From Ardenticatenales bacterium (GTDB lineage: Bacteria; Chloroflexota; Anaerolineae; Promineifilales; Promineifilaceae): a stretch of 64,000 nucleotides of DNA. Position numbers and translations under genes: made by a program. The stretch spans positions 183,294-247,293 of the forward strand of contig JACKBM010000004.1 in NCBI GenBank assembly GCA_020634575.1, written 5' to 3'. Under the pieces are notes generated by a model that did no database searches, was not told the DNA's origin, and worked only from the letters and a program-made list of their open reading frames with translations. This document shows positions 17,756-26,371 of this stretch, piece by piece (within the stretch, counting starts at the first letter, position 1; every line of letters starts with the position of its first letter).

Positions 17756-17809
17756 ATGCAGAACTGGCAACATCCAATTGTAACAATTGCGTTGTGTGAA
17801 TGTCCCTGA
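17756..17809 (+). CDS. 17-residue short ORF, candidate leader peptide
   Basis: The peptide is MQNWQHPIVTIALCECP. GAGGAGGG ends about eight bases before the ATG, and the promoter at 17682-17710 would drive it. A terminator-like hairpin follows 33 bases after its stop (17842-17870). The order promoter, strong SD, tiny ORF, hairpin, then the TPR gene is that of an attenuated leader. There is no run of one amino acid, so which signal it would sense is not evident. It could equally be a free-standing small protein. Not recognised as any known family. Confidence 0.35.
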   Translation: MQNWQHPIVTIALCECP

Positions 17810-17841
17810 TGCTGTCTTCTACGCAAGTAGATGATTTTGAG

Positions 17842-17870
17842 CCACAGGATCCATTCCCTGTGGTTTTTTG
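17842..17870 (+). terminator. Terminator-like hairpin upstream of the TPR gene
   Basis: Stem CCACAGG / CCTGTGG around an eight-base loop, followed by six T. It lies 110 bases before the TPR gene start and no normal gene ends in front of it, so it terminates either a small RNA or an attenuated leader. A second inverted repeat, ATTCGCAC (17883-17890) / GTGCGAAT (17918-17925), lies just downstream. Confidence 0.6.
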
Positions 17871-17979
17871 ATCCTCCTGGTGATTCGCACAATGCGCTAA
17901 TTTCATCCAGCCACTTAGTGCGAATGGGCGTGCTCGCATATCCGTGGGCGACGCTCAATTCAGGAGTTTTCAATCCCGC

Positions 17980-18939
17980 ATGATCACAGAAGAAACACAA
18001 GAGAAGATTTTAAGTCTGAAAGATGCGATCGCGAACCATCCTGCTGATAGCGCTCTGTATGTTGACCTTGGCTTTGCCCACTTTGAAGCAGAGCAGTTTG
18101 AGGTAGCCTTAGCAGCCTTCCGCCAGGCATTGGCACTTAACCCAGCGGCGGCGGCAGCCCACAACGGCAGCGGACGCGTCTACGAACGGCTGGGCGACGC
18201 CCAGGCAGCACTGGGGGCGTACAACGAGGCGATAGCACTCGACCCGACGAAAATCCCACCGTATATCGGTCTGGGCATCATTTATCTGGATCAGCTAGGC
18301 AACTATGAAGCAGCGGCAACCGCATTTGGCAATGGCCTCATGTATCATCCTGATGATCCGTTTGCTCTGGCCCTTCTGGGCAACACCTATGCCCACATGG
18401 GCCGGTTTGAGGATGCGATTCAGATGTTTCAGCGAGCGATTCACCTGGAGCCAACTCATGATTTTGCCCTTAGCAACCTGAGCCTGGTCTATCTGCATCT
18501 CGGCCAATGGGCCAAGATGATTGATTCCTGTCAACGTGAGCTAGCCATTGCTGATGATGCTGAGCCAAGGCGGTTATTGGGCTATGTCTACAACAGGCTC
18601 GGCCAATATGAAGATGCTGTTGCTCAATTGGAGCGCTCAGTCGCCCTGAATCCAGCTGATTACGAAGCGCGCGGTGCGCTCTCCAGAGTCTACCGAAAAC
18701 TGGGGCGCGACAGTGCGGCCGACGCGCAATACACCCAGGCCAATGCCCTGGCCGCGCAGGACAATGAGTACGGTCAAGCCTGTTTCGCTGCGGTCACCGA
18801 TGATCTGGAAAAGGCATTAACCCTATTGGCGATCGCATTGACCAAAGGGCAAGTGCGTCCGGCCTGGGTCCGCATAGACCCGGAGTTCGCCTTCATCCAG
18901 GCTGAAGCACGTTTCCAGGCATTGCTCACCGGCTCATAA
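17980..18939 (+). CDS. Tetratricopeptide-repeat protein
   Basis: 319 residues from MITEETQEKIL; a GTG at 17944 would add 12 residues, but the ATG has AGGAG 13 bases upstream and a better family start. About seven TPR units of 34 residues can be read, for example ALYVDLGFAHFEAEQFEVAL, AAHNGSGRVYERLGDAQAAL, and YEARGALSRVYRKLGRDSAA. There is no signal peptide or membrane segment, so it is a cytoplasmic scaffold. The last 60 residues resemble the short C-terminal cap seen in other TPR proteins. It ends at a strong terminator (18983-19019). Its upstream leader may control it. Confidence 0.88.
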   Translation: MITEETQEKILSLKDAIANHPADSALYVDLGFAHFEAEQFEVALAAFRQALALNPAAAAAHNGSGRVYERLGDAQAALGAYNEAIALDPTKIPPYIGLGIIYLDQLGNYEAAATAFGNGLMYHPDDPFALALLGNTYAHMGRFEDAIQMFQRAIHLEPTHDFALSNLSLVYLHLGQWAKMIDSCQRELAIADDAEPRRLLGYVYNRLGQYEDAVAQLERSVALNPADYEARGALSRVYRKLGRDSAADAQYTQANALAAQDNEYGQACFAAVTDDLEKALTLLAIALTKGQVRPAWVRIDPEFAFIQAEARFQALLTGS

Positions 18940-18982
18940 AAGAACCTATATCTTCCCTGCTGCTGGCAGGATATCACGGACA

Positions 18983-19019
18983 AAAAAGCGGCCTGACCTG
19001 TTCGGTCAGGCCGCTTTTT
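18983..19019 (+). terminator. Strong rho-independent terminator after the TPR gene
   Basis: Sixteen paired bases: AAAAAGCGGCCTGACC / GGTCAGGCCGCTTTTT with loop TGTTC. A-tract and T-tract make it active on both strands. Confidence 0.93.
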
Positions 19020-19070
19020 GTTCTGCCTAAAACCAGAGCTGACCCTGCGCTGCCTGAACCAATGTACAGG

Positions 19071-19114
19071 TTGACGCTCAGCCATATCCTAGTAGGATTT
19101 AGTTAGGCAACTAA
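19071..19114 (+). promoter_or_regulatory. Promoter with overlapping MarR-type operator
   Basis: TTGACG (19071-19076), 16-base spacer, TAGGAT (19093-19098). Directly after the -10 box lies the inverted repeat TTAGTT AGGC AACTAA (19099-19114), covering the transcription start. It is 11 bases before the MarR gene, the expected place for autorepression. Confidence 0.6.
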
Positions 19115-19124
19115 GTAAAACAGA

Positions 19125-19568
19125 ATGTTTCAACGTAAATTTACCCAAAATTCAATGGCTGAGTCGGTCAGTTATCTGCTGGCCTATGTTTGCAAAGCGC
19201 ATCGTGGCAAAGGTCAGGAGCTGTTGGCTTTAGCCGGGCTGCATCCGGGGCAAGAGATGCTTTTGCATCGTCTTTGGGCCGGAGACGGTATCCCCCAATC
19301 CGAGCTAGCTGGTGACCTGGGCGTGAGCCCGGCGACCACCACGAAAATGTTGGACCGCATGGCCAAAGCAGGTCTCCTGGAGCGGCGCATTGACAGTGAC
19401 GACCAGCGGGTCTCCCGGGTCTATCTGACCAGTGAAGGCTGGTCGTTACAGGAAACAGTTGCGGCGATCTGGAACGAACTCGAGGAAATCAGTCTGGCCA
19501 ATCTTACCGGGGACGAACGCATCTTGTTACGGCGCCTGCTCCTGCAAGTTTTGGCGAATCTCGAGTGA
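19125..19568 (+). CDS. MarR-family transcriptional regulator
   Basis: 147 residues with the MarR winged-helix plan: LHPGQEMLLHRLWAGDGIPQ, the recognition helix region SELAGDLGVSPATTTKMLDRM, and the wing AGLLERRIDSDDQRVSRVYLT. It would bind DNA as a dimer and release on binding a small ligand. No ribosome site precedes the ATG, and the start of transcription would be only some 20 bases upstream. The palindrome at 19099-19114 is a candidate operator. The downstream MBL hydrolase and the MFS pump 1.3 kb away are plausible targets because MarR proteins often control drug efflux. Confidence 0.9.
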   Translation: MFQRKFTQNSMAESVSYLLAYVCKAHRGKGQELLALAGLHPGQEMLLHRLWAGDGIPQSELAGDLGVSPATTTKMLDRMAKAGLLERRIDSDDQRVSRVYLTSEGWSLQETVAAIWNELEEISLANLTGDERILLRRLLLQVLANLE

Positions 19569-19742
19569 AATTCTCAGCAAACATTTAGCCGGCTAATTAT
19601 CTGCCTGCGTGATGGCAGCCTGTTGTGCCCTGGCGTAGCCATCCTGTTCAAGGCTGCACACAGCCGCACCCGTAAGGAAATCCTCGCATCCTGACCGGCA
19701 AAGCCGGCCGCAGCCCAAATTAGCCTGGGGATTGGACAGACC

Positions 19743-20462
19743 ATGAAGCGAATCAGCCGAATAAATATGAGACGTCTGCTCGATGACGTTGTGCTGTTGG
19801 AACACGCCGATCCGGGTGCACGCAAAGCAAATACCGTTACAAACACGTATGTGCTTTTGAACGAAGATGGGCAGGCCCTATTTATAGACGCCTCGTTTGA
19901 CTATCTCTTGCCGCCGCTGCGAGCGTTGCTGAGAGAGGGCTATCAGGCAGTTAGTCTTGCCCTCACTCACCGCCATCTACTTGACCATCCTGATGAGGCG
20001 GCTCACCGCATTGCCACCGCTTTCGATATCCCGATCCTGCTTCATCCCGATGACGTTGCAGCGCGGAAAAGCTCAACGACTGAAGTAACGTTCGTGAACC
20101 CGCTTAAAAACAGCACACTGGACCATTTTGGTCTGGAGACAATCTTCTTCCCAGGGCACACCGAGGGCCACGTCATGTACTATCGTGAGCGGGATAACCT
20201 GCTGTTTATGGGGGATACTGCGCTTGGGCCAACTCGCCGCGGCATCGCCAATGGTCTTCAGCAACTGATACGCCCGCCAATAGACTCAAATACGGATGAC
20301 GAGCAGCTTCGCCGTTGCTGGCTGGCGTTCAGCCGCCCCGTGCAGCACGCCCTTCCCCTGCATGGCGCGACCTTCACCTGGCAAACGCCGGCTCAGATGG
20401 TCAGGATCATGCAACCACTACAGCGGGAGCACCCAACAGAGCAGATGGAGGCAAGCCAGTAA
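19743..20462 (+). CDS. Metallo-beta-lactamase-fold hydrolase with altered metal motif
   Basis: 239 residues. MBL order is visible: LFIDASFDYLL, ALTHRHLLDHPDEA, FFPGHTEGHVMYY, LLFMGDTALG, and a final HALPLHGATF. The metal motif is odd: the family has HxHxDH, here the spacing is H-R-H-L-L-D-H, one residue longer between the second His and the Asp. The third His, bridging Asp and last His are present. It could still bind one metal or be impaired. The start could also be at 19767 (MRRLLDD). It lies 174 bases after the MarR gene in the same direction. Substrate unknown. Confidence 0.8.
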   Translation: MKRISRINMRRLLDDVVLLEHADPGARKANTVTNTYVLLNEDGQALFIDASFDYLLPPLRALLREGYQAVSLALTHRHLLDHPDEAAHRIATAFDIPILLHPDDVAARKSSTTEVTFVNPLKNSTLDHFGLETIFFPGHTEGHVMYYRERDNLLFMGDTALGPTRRGIANGLQQLIRPPIDSNTDDEQLRRCWLAFSRPVQHALPLHGATFTWQTPAQMVRIMQPLQREHPTEQMEASQ

Positions 20463-20489
20463 ATTGAGCGTACAGAAGGAATCAGCAAG

Positions 20490-20741
20490 ATGAATCTAAA
20501 CATTGTGATTTTCGGGGCCAGTGGGCCAACCGGCCTCGCCCTGACCAGACAAGCATTGGCCAGAGGGTATCGGGTCACCGCCATTACGCGGCGGCCCGCT
20601 GCGTTTGAGCTAAACCATGAAGGCTATATCATCCCAGGCCGCCTGAAAACGGCTCGACAGGATTTGGCGAATTTCATACTCAACAACATCGCAGATGAGC
20701 AATTTGTCCGCAAAGCGGTCGCCATAGGCAGCGCAGTATGA
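20490..20741 (+). pseudogene. NAD(P)-binding Rossmann protein with internal deletion
   Basis: 83 residues. The first ~35 read as the start of an NAD(P)H-binding (NmrA/SDR-like) protein: NIVIFGASGPTGLALTRQAL, then YRVTAITRRPAAF. The last ~30 read as its normal end, TARQDLANFILNNIADEQFV and RKAVAIGSA. The middle of a ~210-residue protein is missing, yet the frame is kept. The product would lack most of the fold. Best explained as an in-frame deletion remnant. Confidence 0.7.
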
Positions 20742-20883
20742 CCACCGCCCGTGGAGAGAGGCTCAGCCAGATCAACAGGTACCAACGCCAGATTAAGGCC
20801 ATCGCTGCCGCGCAACGGCAGCAAAACGGCAGTAGGTGGATTAAGGCATCCACAGCGGCCACTTTTGTCCGGAACATTGGACG

Positions 20884-22125
20884 ATGATACGGAAAATTCG
20901 CGCAGCTGATAAACGACTGCTGACAATTCTACTCATCGTGTTTGTACAGATGGTGGGATCGTCCATGGTCCTGCCTATTCTGCCTCTGTACGCCCAGCGG
21001 CAGTTTGATATCTCCCCGCAGGTCATCACCTTGCTTGTATCGTCCTTCTTCCTGGCACAATTTCTGGCAGGTCCCTACATTGGGCGGATGTCGGATCGAT
21101 CTGGCCGGGTCCTGGTCCTGATCATCAGTCAGATCGGGACAACCATTGCGTTCGCCATGATCGGTCTGGCGCAATCGGTCGAGATTCTGTTCATCGCCCG
21201 TATATTGGATGGCATTACTGGCGGCAATATTATCGTTGCCCAGGCATATGTTACGGACGTCACCCCGCCAACGAAGCGCACCGAAGCGCTTGGTTACGTT
21301 TTTGGCGCCATCGGTCTGGGCCTGGCTTTTGGTCCAGCCCTGGGTGGTGGCCTATCCGCGTTGTTTGGCGCCCGGGTGCCATTCTTGCTGGCAGCGGTGG
21401 CCTCATTGGTGACAGTGCTCCTGACCTGGCTCCTGCTGGATGAGACCTTATCCAAAGAACAGCAGCAATCCAACCGCACCTTTAATCAGGCCGGCCTCGG
21501 CGCGCGTGACATCCTGACCAATATCCCCATGGTTTTAATTCTGATCGTGACCTTCGTGGGACAATTCGCGTTCGGCATTCTGATTTCAACCTTTGCCTTG
21601 TTCGGCGAAGCCGTGCTCTTCGCCGACTACGATGCCGACGCCGTCAATCTGGGCGTTGGTTTGCTCCTGGCGATTGTCGGTATCGGCCAGTTCTTCACGC
21701 AAATGGTGCTTTTGCCCTGGCTGGTTAAACGCACTGATGATGGCTCCCTGGTAGTCATCGGTTCCATATTGCGCACGATCAGCATGTTGATCTATTCAGC
21801 ATTAACCACGCCGGTATGGGCGGGCATTGCCTCGGCCAGTTTTGCCATGGGCCAGGGAACAACCATGCCGCCGCTCCAATCCCTGGTGACACGGACGGTC
21901 TCGGATAAGCTGCGCGGCGGCATTCTGGGTGTCTTCCAATCAGTTTCCAGCCTGGCGACAATTTTATCCACCGCGCTGGCGGGCGTTTTGTTCGCCATTC
22001 ACCCGACTGTGCCATATTGGATCAGCACCGGATTATTTGCAGCTTCATTGCTATTGGCTGTCGCTGTCAGACGCTGGTCCCAGGCGCAGAAACAAGACAG
22101 GCCCAAGTTGGCTCCTAAAGGATAA
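20884..22125 (+). CDS. MFS drug-efflux transporter (DHA1, TetA-like)
   Basis: 413 residues with 12 predicted membrane helices. Motif A in loop 2-3 is GRMSDRSGRVLVLI, motif B is ARILDGITGGNI, and motif C is GAIGLGLAFGPALGGG, which marks drug/H+ antiporters. It would export a lipophilic compound across the inner membrane using the proton gradient. It follows the collapsed Rossmann gene; with the MarR regulator upstream it makes a likely regulator-pump locus. Ribosome site weak (GGA four bases before ATG). Confidence 0.92.
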   Translation: MIRKIRAADKRLLTILLIVFVQMVGSSMVLPILPLYAQRQFDISPQVITLLVSSFFLAQFLAGPYIGRMSDRSGRVLVLIISQIGTTIAFAMIGLAQSVEILFIARILDGITGGNIIVAQAYVTDVTPPTKRTEALGYVFGAIGLGLAFGPALGGGLSALFGARVPFLLAAVASLVTVLLTWLLLDETLSKEQQQSNRTFNQAGLGARDILTNIPMVLILIVTFVGQFAFGILISTFALFGEAVLFADYDADAVNLGVGLLLAIVGIGQFFTQMVLLPWLVKRTDDGSLVVIGSILRTISMLIYSALTTPVWAGIASASFAMGQGTTMPPLQSLVTRTVSDKLRGGILGVFQSVSSLATILSTALAGVLFAIHPTVPYWISTGLFAASLLLAVAVRRWSQAQKQDRPKLAPKG

Positions 22126-22172
22126 GACATTTCTCGCTAGCAATGTGTAGAGAGAGTCTGTGAGGCAAAATA

Positions 22173-23249
22173 ATGGTCAATCTATATCTAGCGATGGAAC
22201 GCGACCTGCTGGTCGTTCATGAAACAACGCAAACATCCTGGCAAACTGAAGCTCACCTGGTTGGCATGCAACCGACCTGTATTGCCGCCGATCCATTACG
22301 GCCAGAACGTGTCTACTGCGGCACGTTTGGACGTGGCTTGTGGGGCAGCGAGGATGCCGGGCACAGCTGGCAGCCAATGGGCCATCCAGGCGCCGCCATG
22401 GAGCCATATGACGGGCTCGGGATACCAGTCGCAAAAATAACCGCGCTTGCCGTCAGTCACAATGAACGTCACAACGGTTATGGTGTCGTGTATGCCGGCA
22501 CTGAACCGGCCTCACTTTTTCGCTCAGAGGATGGCGGAGCAACCTGGCATGATCTGGCCACGCTACGCGATCTCCCATCAGCCTCAAGCTGGAGTTTTCC
22601 CCCACGCCCTTATAGCAATCTTGTCCGATCCATCACGCCAGACCCTCATGTGACCGGCCGGATCTTCGTGGCCATTGAGGCAGGCGCCCTGGTGTTCAGC
22701 CCGGATGGGGGTAACCAATGGCACGACCGTACCCCGGACAGCCCGCTCGATACCCATACCCTGCTCATGCATCCCCTGGCGCCCAACCGCCTCTACTCAG
22801 CGGCCGGCGATGGGCTACGCGCACCTGAGCGGGGCTACAACGAAAGCTATGATGCGGGTGCAACCTGGCATCACTCAGCTGAAGGTCGCGACCATCATTA
22901 TTTGTGGGGGATGGCTATCGACCCGGCAGATCCGGAGACGGTGCTTGTCTCAGCCTCTCCCAATGCGTACAGAGCTCACCATACCCGCGCGGAAGCATAT
23001 TCGACCATCTACCGCAAAACAGCAGATAGCGTCTGGCAAGAAGCCCGCCAGGGGTTGCCGGCACCACACGGAGTGGTAGCCCCCGTGCTGGCAACGAACG
23101 CCCAGGAGCCGCACACTTTTTACGCCCTCACAAACAAGGGGTTGCATCGCTCGCAAGATGCGGGCCAGGTATGGGCCTCACTGCCGGTACCCTGGCAGGA
23201 TGCATATCTCAATCAGCACCAGCAAGCTCTACTTGTCGTTTCAGCATAG
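22173..23249 (+). CDS. Asp-box (BNR) beta-propeller protein
   Basis: 358 residues with at least five Asp-box motifs (S-x-D-x-G-x-T/S-W): GSEDAGHSWQ, RSEDGGATWHDL, SPDGGNQWHD, SYDAGATWHHS and RSQDAGQVWAS. Asp-boxes occur in the blades of propellers such as sialidases, VPS10 and photosystem assembly factors. No sialidase catalytic residues are recognisable and there is no signal peptide, so a cytoplasmic or non-classical role is implied. It begins 47 bases after the pump, with GAGG seven bases upstream. Confidence 0.85.
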   Translation: MVNLYLAMERDLLVVHETTQTSWQTEAHLVGMQPTCIAADPLRPERVYCGTFGRGLWGSEDAGHSWQPMGHPGAAMEPYDGLGIPVAKITALAVSHNERHNGYGVVYAGTEPASLFRSEDGGATWHDLATLRDLPSASSWSFPPRPYSNLVRSITPDPHVTGRIFVAIEAGALVFSPDGGNQWHDRTPDSPLDTHTLLMHPLAPNRLYSAAGDGLRAPERGYNESYDAGATWHHSAEGRDHHYLWGMAIDPADPETVLVSASPNAYRAHHTRAEAYSTIYRKTADSVWQEARQGLPAPHGVVAPVLATNAQEPHTFYALTNKGLHRSQDAGQVWASLPVPWQDAYLNQHQQALLVVSA

Positions 23250-23288
23250 AATAGTTGGCATCCTGGCATAACAGCGAGATGCAGCGAC

Positions 23289-24197
23289 ATGAAATATCTT
23301 GTGGTATCCACAGCCGTGATCGATGAGATAAAACTGGCTGGCGAAAACCGATCCATCGCCGTATTGGGCGGCGCCGGGGTCTATGCCCTCGCCGGCATGA
23401 AAGTCTGGCATGATGATGCCATGCTCATCACCGGTATTGGCGAAGATTTTCTGGCTGAGCAGGGTGACTGGTTTACCCAGAATGGGCTGACAACGGCCGG
23501 CCTGAGTGTCAGAGATAAAAATACAGCCCACACCGTCATTCAATATTTTGCCGACGGTGAGCGTGTCGAAACGCCGATCTATGGCCCAGGCCACTACCTT
23601 CGCCTGACAGCAACAGCGGCGGATATCGCCCGCCACTGCGCTGCTGACACCGCCGGCGTCTACGTATTTCGCGACCTGGAACAGCCTTTCTGGCAAGCGC
23701 TTCTCCGTCAGAAAGCAATCCATGGCTTCAAGCTGATGTGGGAGGTGGATGCTCGCGCCACTGTGCCGGAGCGGTTGCCAGAGCTGCTTCACTTACTCGC
23801 GCATGTGGACATCCTCTCTCTGAATCGGCAAGAAGCCCTCACCTTATTTGCCACCGACACAGTCGAGGAAGCCATCGTCCAGCTACAGAAATTGGCAATA
23901 CCTCTCATTTACTTGCGACTGGGAGCGGACGGTGCTTATCTCATCACAGACAAAGCGCGACAGCACATTCCCCCAGTGCCCGGCGTCCAGGTTGTGGACC
24001 CAACCGGGGCTGGCAACAGCTCCTCAGGCGCGGTTTTGGCCGGCTATTGTGAGGGCTATGATCTGATTACAATTGGCCTGATGGGCACTATCTCAGCTGC
24101 GCTTTGCCTGGCCCAATACGGCCCGCCGCCGCTGCTGGACCACGGTCTTCGCCGCGCGGCCCAGCAACAATTAGCAGAGCTACGCCGCGAGTTGTGA
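23289..24197 (+). CDS. PfkB-family carbohydrate/nucleoside kinase with GAGN motif
   Basis: 302 residues. PfkB features: GGAGVYALAGMKVWH near the N terminus, ITGIGEDFL, LSLNRQEALTLF, and the C-terminal signature VVDPTGAGNSSSGAVLAG. In ordinary members this is DTxGAGDxF, where the last Asp is the catalytic base; here the residue is Asn. The DPTGxGN form also occurs in eukaryotic Mak32-like relatives, whose activity is unclear. Asp-box protein, this kinase and a nucleoside hydrolase stand in line, so salvage of ribose or a nucleoside is plausible. Confidence 0.82.
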   Translation: MKYLVVSTAVIDEIKLAGENRSIAVLGGAGVYALAGMKVWHDDAMLITGIGEDFLAEQGDWFTQNGLTTAGLSVRDKNTAHTVIQYFADGERVETPIYGPGHYLRLTATAADIARHCAADTAGVYVFRDLEQPFWQALLRQKAIHGFKLMWEVDARATVPERLPELLHLLAHVDILSLNRQEALTLFATDTVEEAIVQLQKLAIPLIYLRLGADGAYLITDKARQHIPPVPGVQVVDPTGAGNSSSGAVLAGYCEGYDLITIGLMGTISAALCLAQYGPPPLLDHGLRRAAQQQLAELRREL

Positions 24198-24266
24198 AAG
24201 CAGCTCATGGTCCAGCTCAGCAAGGACCACATGTTCACCAGTAAAAAGGCTTTGGAGGAGGCTGCC

Positions 24267-25221
24267 ATGCAACCACATAACATTATCATTGACTGCGATC
24301 CCGGGATGGATGATTCAGTAGCGATCATTCTGGCCGTCAAATCCCCCGCCCTGGCTATCAAGGCCATCACAACCGTGGCCGGCAATTACCCCATCGAGAT
24401 CACGAGCCAGAATGCGCTTAAAACATTGGAGCTGATTCAGGCAGAAGGGATTCCCGTCGCCAGAGGGCTGGCTAAACCGCTGGTACGTGAGTTGGCCAAG
24501 GACCCCTTCAGCCACGAGGGCCGATGGCCAGGCTGAGAACAACTTGCCTGCCCCCAGAAGCAAATTACATCCAGCCCATGCCGTTGACCTGATTATCGAC
24601 ACGGTAAAGGCTCACCCGGGCGACATCGACATCGTTGCCCTGGCGCCGCTGACCAACATCGCGATGGCGTTGCGCAAGGCGCCCGAAATCAAGCCCCTCA
24701 TCAGGCAGATCACAACGATCGCCGGCGCTTATGGCCTGAACAAATATGCCACAGCCAACGCGACTGGCGACACACCACAGAGCGAGTGGAACGTCTATGT
24801 CGATCCCGAAGCGGCCAACCTGGTTTTCCAATCCGGTGTCAGGGTCAATGCCATTGGCCTGGATGTCGCGACCCACTTTGACGTAAATTTTGGCGAGGCT
24901 GAACTGGAGATTATGCGCCAATCAGCCAGACCGGAGGCCGCCTTCCTGCTGCAGGCCATCAATTTTGTCAACGGGCGCGGCTTTGAATCTTACTGCACCC
25001 TGATTGACTCGCTGGCCGTGGCGGCGACTATCGATCCGACGCTGGTTTCACTTTTGTCGGCCCGGGTGGGCGTGGAGACGGAAGGTAAGTTGACGCTGGG
25101 CATGACCGTGATGGATACACGCCACCATCATGGCTGGGCGGAACTGCCGGAAATCAATGTCGCCTATCGGGCAGACTACCGGCGTTTTATGCAGATGGTG
25201 CTGGACGCGGTCACTCAGTAA
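24267..25221 (+). pseudogene. Inosine-uridine-preferring nucleoside hydrolase, single frameshift
   Basis: From MQPHNIIIDCDPGMDDSVA (GGAGGAGG upstream) the frame shows the IUNH calcium site DCDPGMDD, AITTVAGN and VARGLAKPLVREL, then derails at FSHEGRWPG and stops. The next frame resumes at DGQAENNLPAP and continues to HPGDIDIVALAPLTNIAMAL, EWNVYVDPEAA and DTRHHHGWAELPEINVAY to 25221. One base too many lies between about 24510 and 24535. Both halves are well conserved, so this is a very recent frameshift or a sequencing error. The enzyme would split nucleosides into base and ribose, feeding the adjacent PfkB kinase. Confidence 0.85.
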
Positions 25222-25232
25222 CCCATGCCAGC

Positions 25233-26357
25233 TCACGGCATGGCAAAGTCAGGCTTACCGACGAGAGGATGGCGCTCAATAATGGCCTGGACGGCGGCCA
25301 GCTCAGCCGGCGTCAGGTGCTGGCTATTGACCTGAGCCGGGTTCTCCCGCGCCATGACAGTGCCGGCCTGGGAATCCCGCTCATAGGCCCGTAAGCCATC
25401 GTCCACGCTGCTGGTTGGCAAGCCACAATAGCGAAAAATCGCGGACAGCGTCTCAGCCTTCGTGGCCACCAGCTCGGCGTAACTCACCGAGAGCGCGGGA
25501 ATACCCTGCTCGCGCTGGGCGACATACCATTCAATTACCGCCAGCCACCACAAAGTCAACTGCTCCGCAATTGAGACCACAGCCTGCTCGCCGCCCACGT
25601 AGCGGCTCATGTGGGTCAGATCGCCAGCCAGATAAGCCTGAAACTCGGAGCGCCAGACTGTAAAGGGAAAATGCTCCGGTAGACCCGCCCGGCGCAAAAT
25701 GCGCTGAAATGAAGCCACAAAATCCACCACATTGCGGTACAGAAAGAGATTCTTACCCTGGGGGAACGCCGCCTGAAAGATGTCCATCACCAGAGTGCCC
25801 TGGTTACGGAATTTGATGGCGTGCGCCTGAATGTCTGGCCCATGGTGCGCCTTAAAGAGGAAGCGCACGGTGCTTTCAGCCAGCTCAGTTAATTCATGCT
25901 CGTGAAAGTTGGGCGCAGCGTGGCGCAGGGCGGCAAATTGGGAGACGACATCCGGTTCAGCCAGGCTTTTTACGAGGCCGGATTCATTGAGAGCGTGATT
26001 GAGCAGGGTGGAGCCGCTCCGGCCGGTTATATGCACAAAGATCGGCCGGGCCACCGCCGGCAACGTTTTTGCCAACGCATTAAACGAAGCCAGTGGCAAG
26101 GTATACGCCCGCTCAGCATATTCATACTGCGATTGATAAACAAAGGGTTCCAGCGTCAGATCAATGTGAGCTGGCAGCTGCACAAAAAGGGCCTGCCGCT
26201 GAGTCTCATCGAAGCAGTAGAGCGAAATGGTTGGGTCAGTGGCAATCAGGGCGGCGTCAATTTCACCCTGGCGCGACAGCGTAAAATCCTCGATGCCAGC
26301 CACGTAGCCAACATCACGGCGGTGTTTCTCGTCGATATGATAGAGCGTTGCTTTCAT
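25233..26357 (-). CDS. Sulfotransferase-family protein
   Basis: 374 residues from MKATLYHIDEKH; the TTG-started longer frame overlaps the upstream gene. The 5'-phosphosulfate loop of PAPS-dependent sulfotransferases is FVHITGRSGSTLLNHAL; the later LFLYRNVVDFVASFQRIL matches the 3'-phosphate-binding block (usually RxPxDxxxS). Members transfer sulfate to carbohydrates, lipids or tyrosines. It is the last gene of a minus-strand unit with the unknown protein (15-base gap) and the repeat protease. No adenylylsulfate kinase gene is nearby. The N-terminal 110 residues have no counterpart I recognise. Confidence 0.82.
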   Translation of the reverse strand: MKATLYHIDEKHRRDVGYVAGIEDFTLSRQGEIDAALIATDPTISLYCFDETQRQALFVQLPAHIDLTLEPFVYQSQYEYAERAYTLPLASFNALAKTLPAVARPIFVHITGRSGSTLLNHALNESGLVKSLAEPDVVSQFAALRHAAPNFHEHELTELAESTVRFLFKAHHGPDIQAHAIKFRNQGTLVMDIFQAAFPQGKNLFLYRNVVDFVASFQRILRRAGLPEHFPFTVWRSEFQAYLAGDLTHMSRYVGGEQAVVSIAEQLTLWWLAVIEWYVAQREQGIPALSVSYAELVATKAETLSAIFRYCGLPTSSVDDGLRAYERDSQAGTVMARENPAQVNSQHLTPAELAAVQAIIERHPLVGKPDFAMP

Positions 26358-26371
26358 TGTCAACCCGACAC

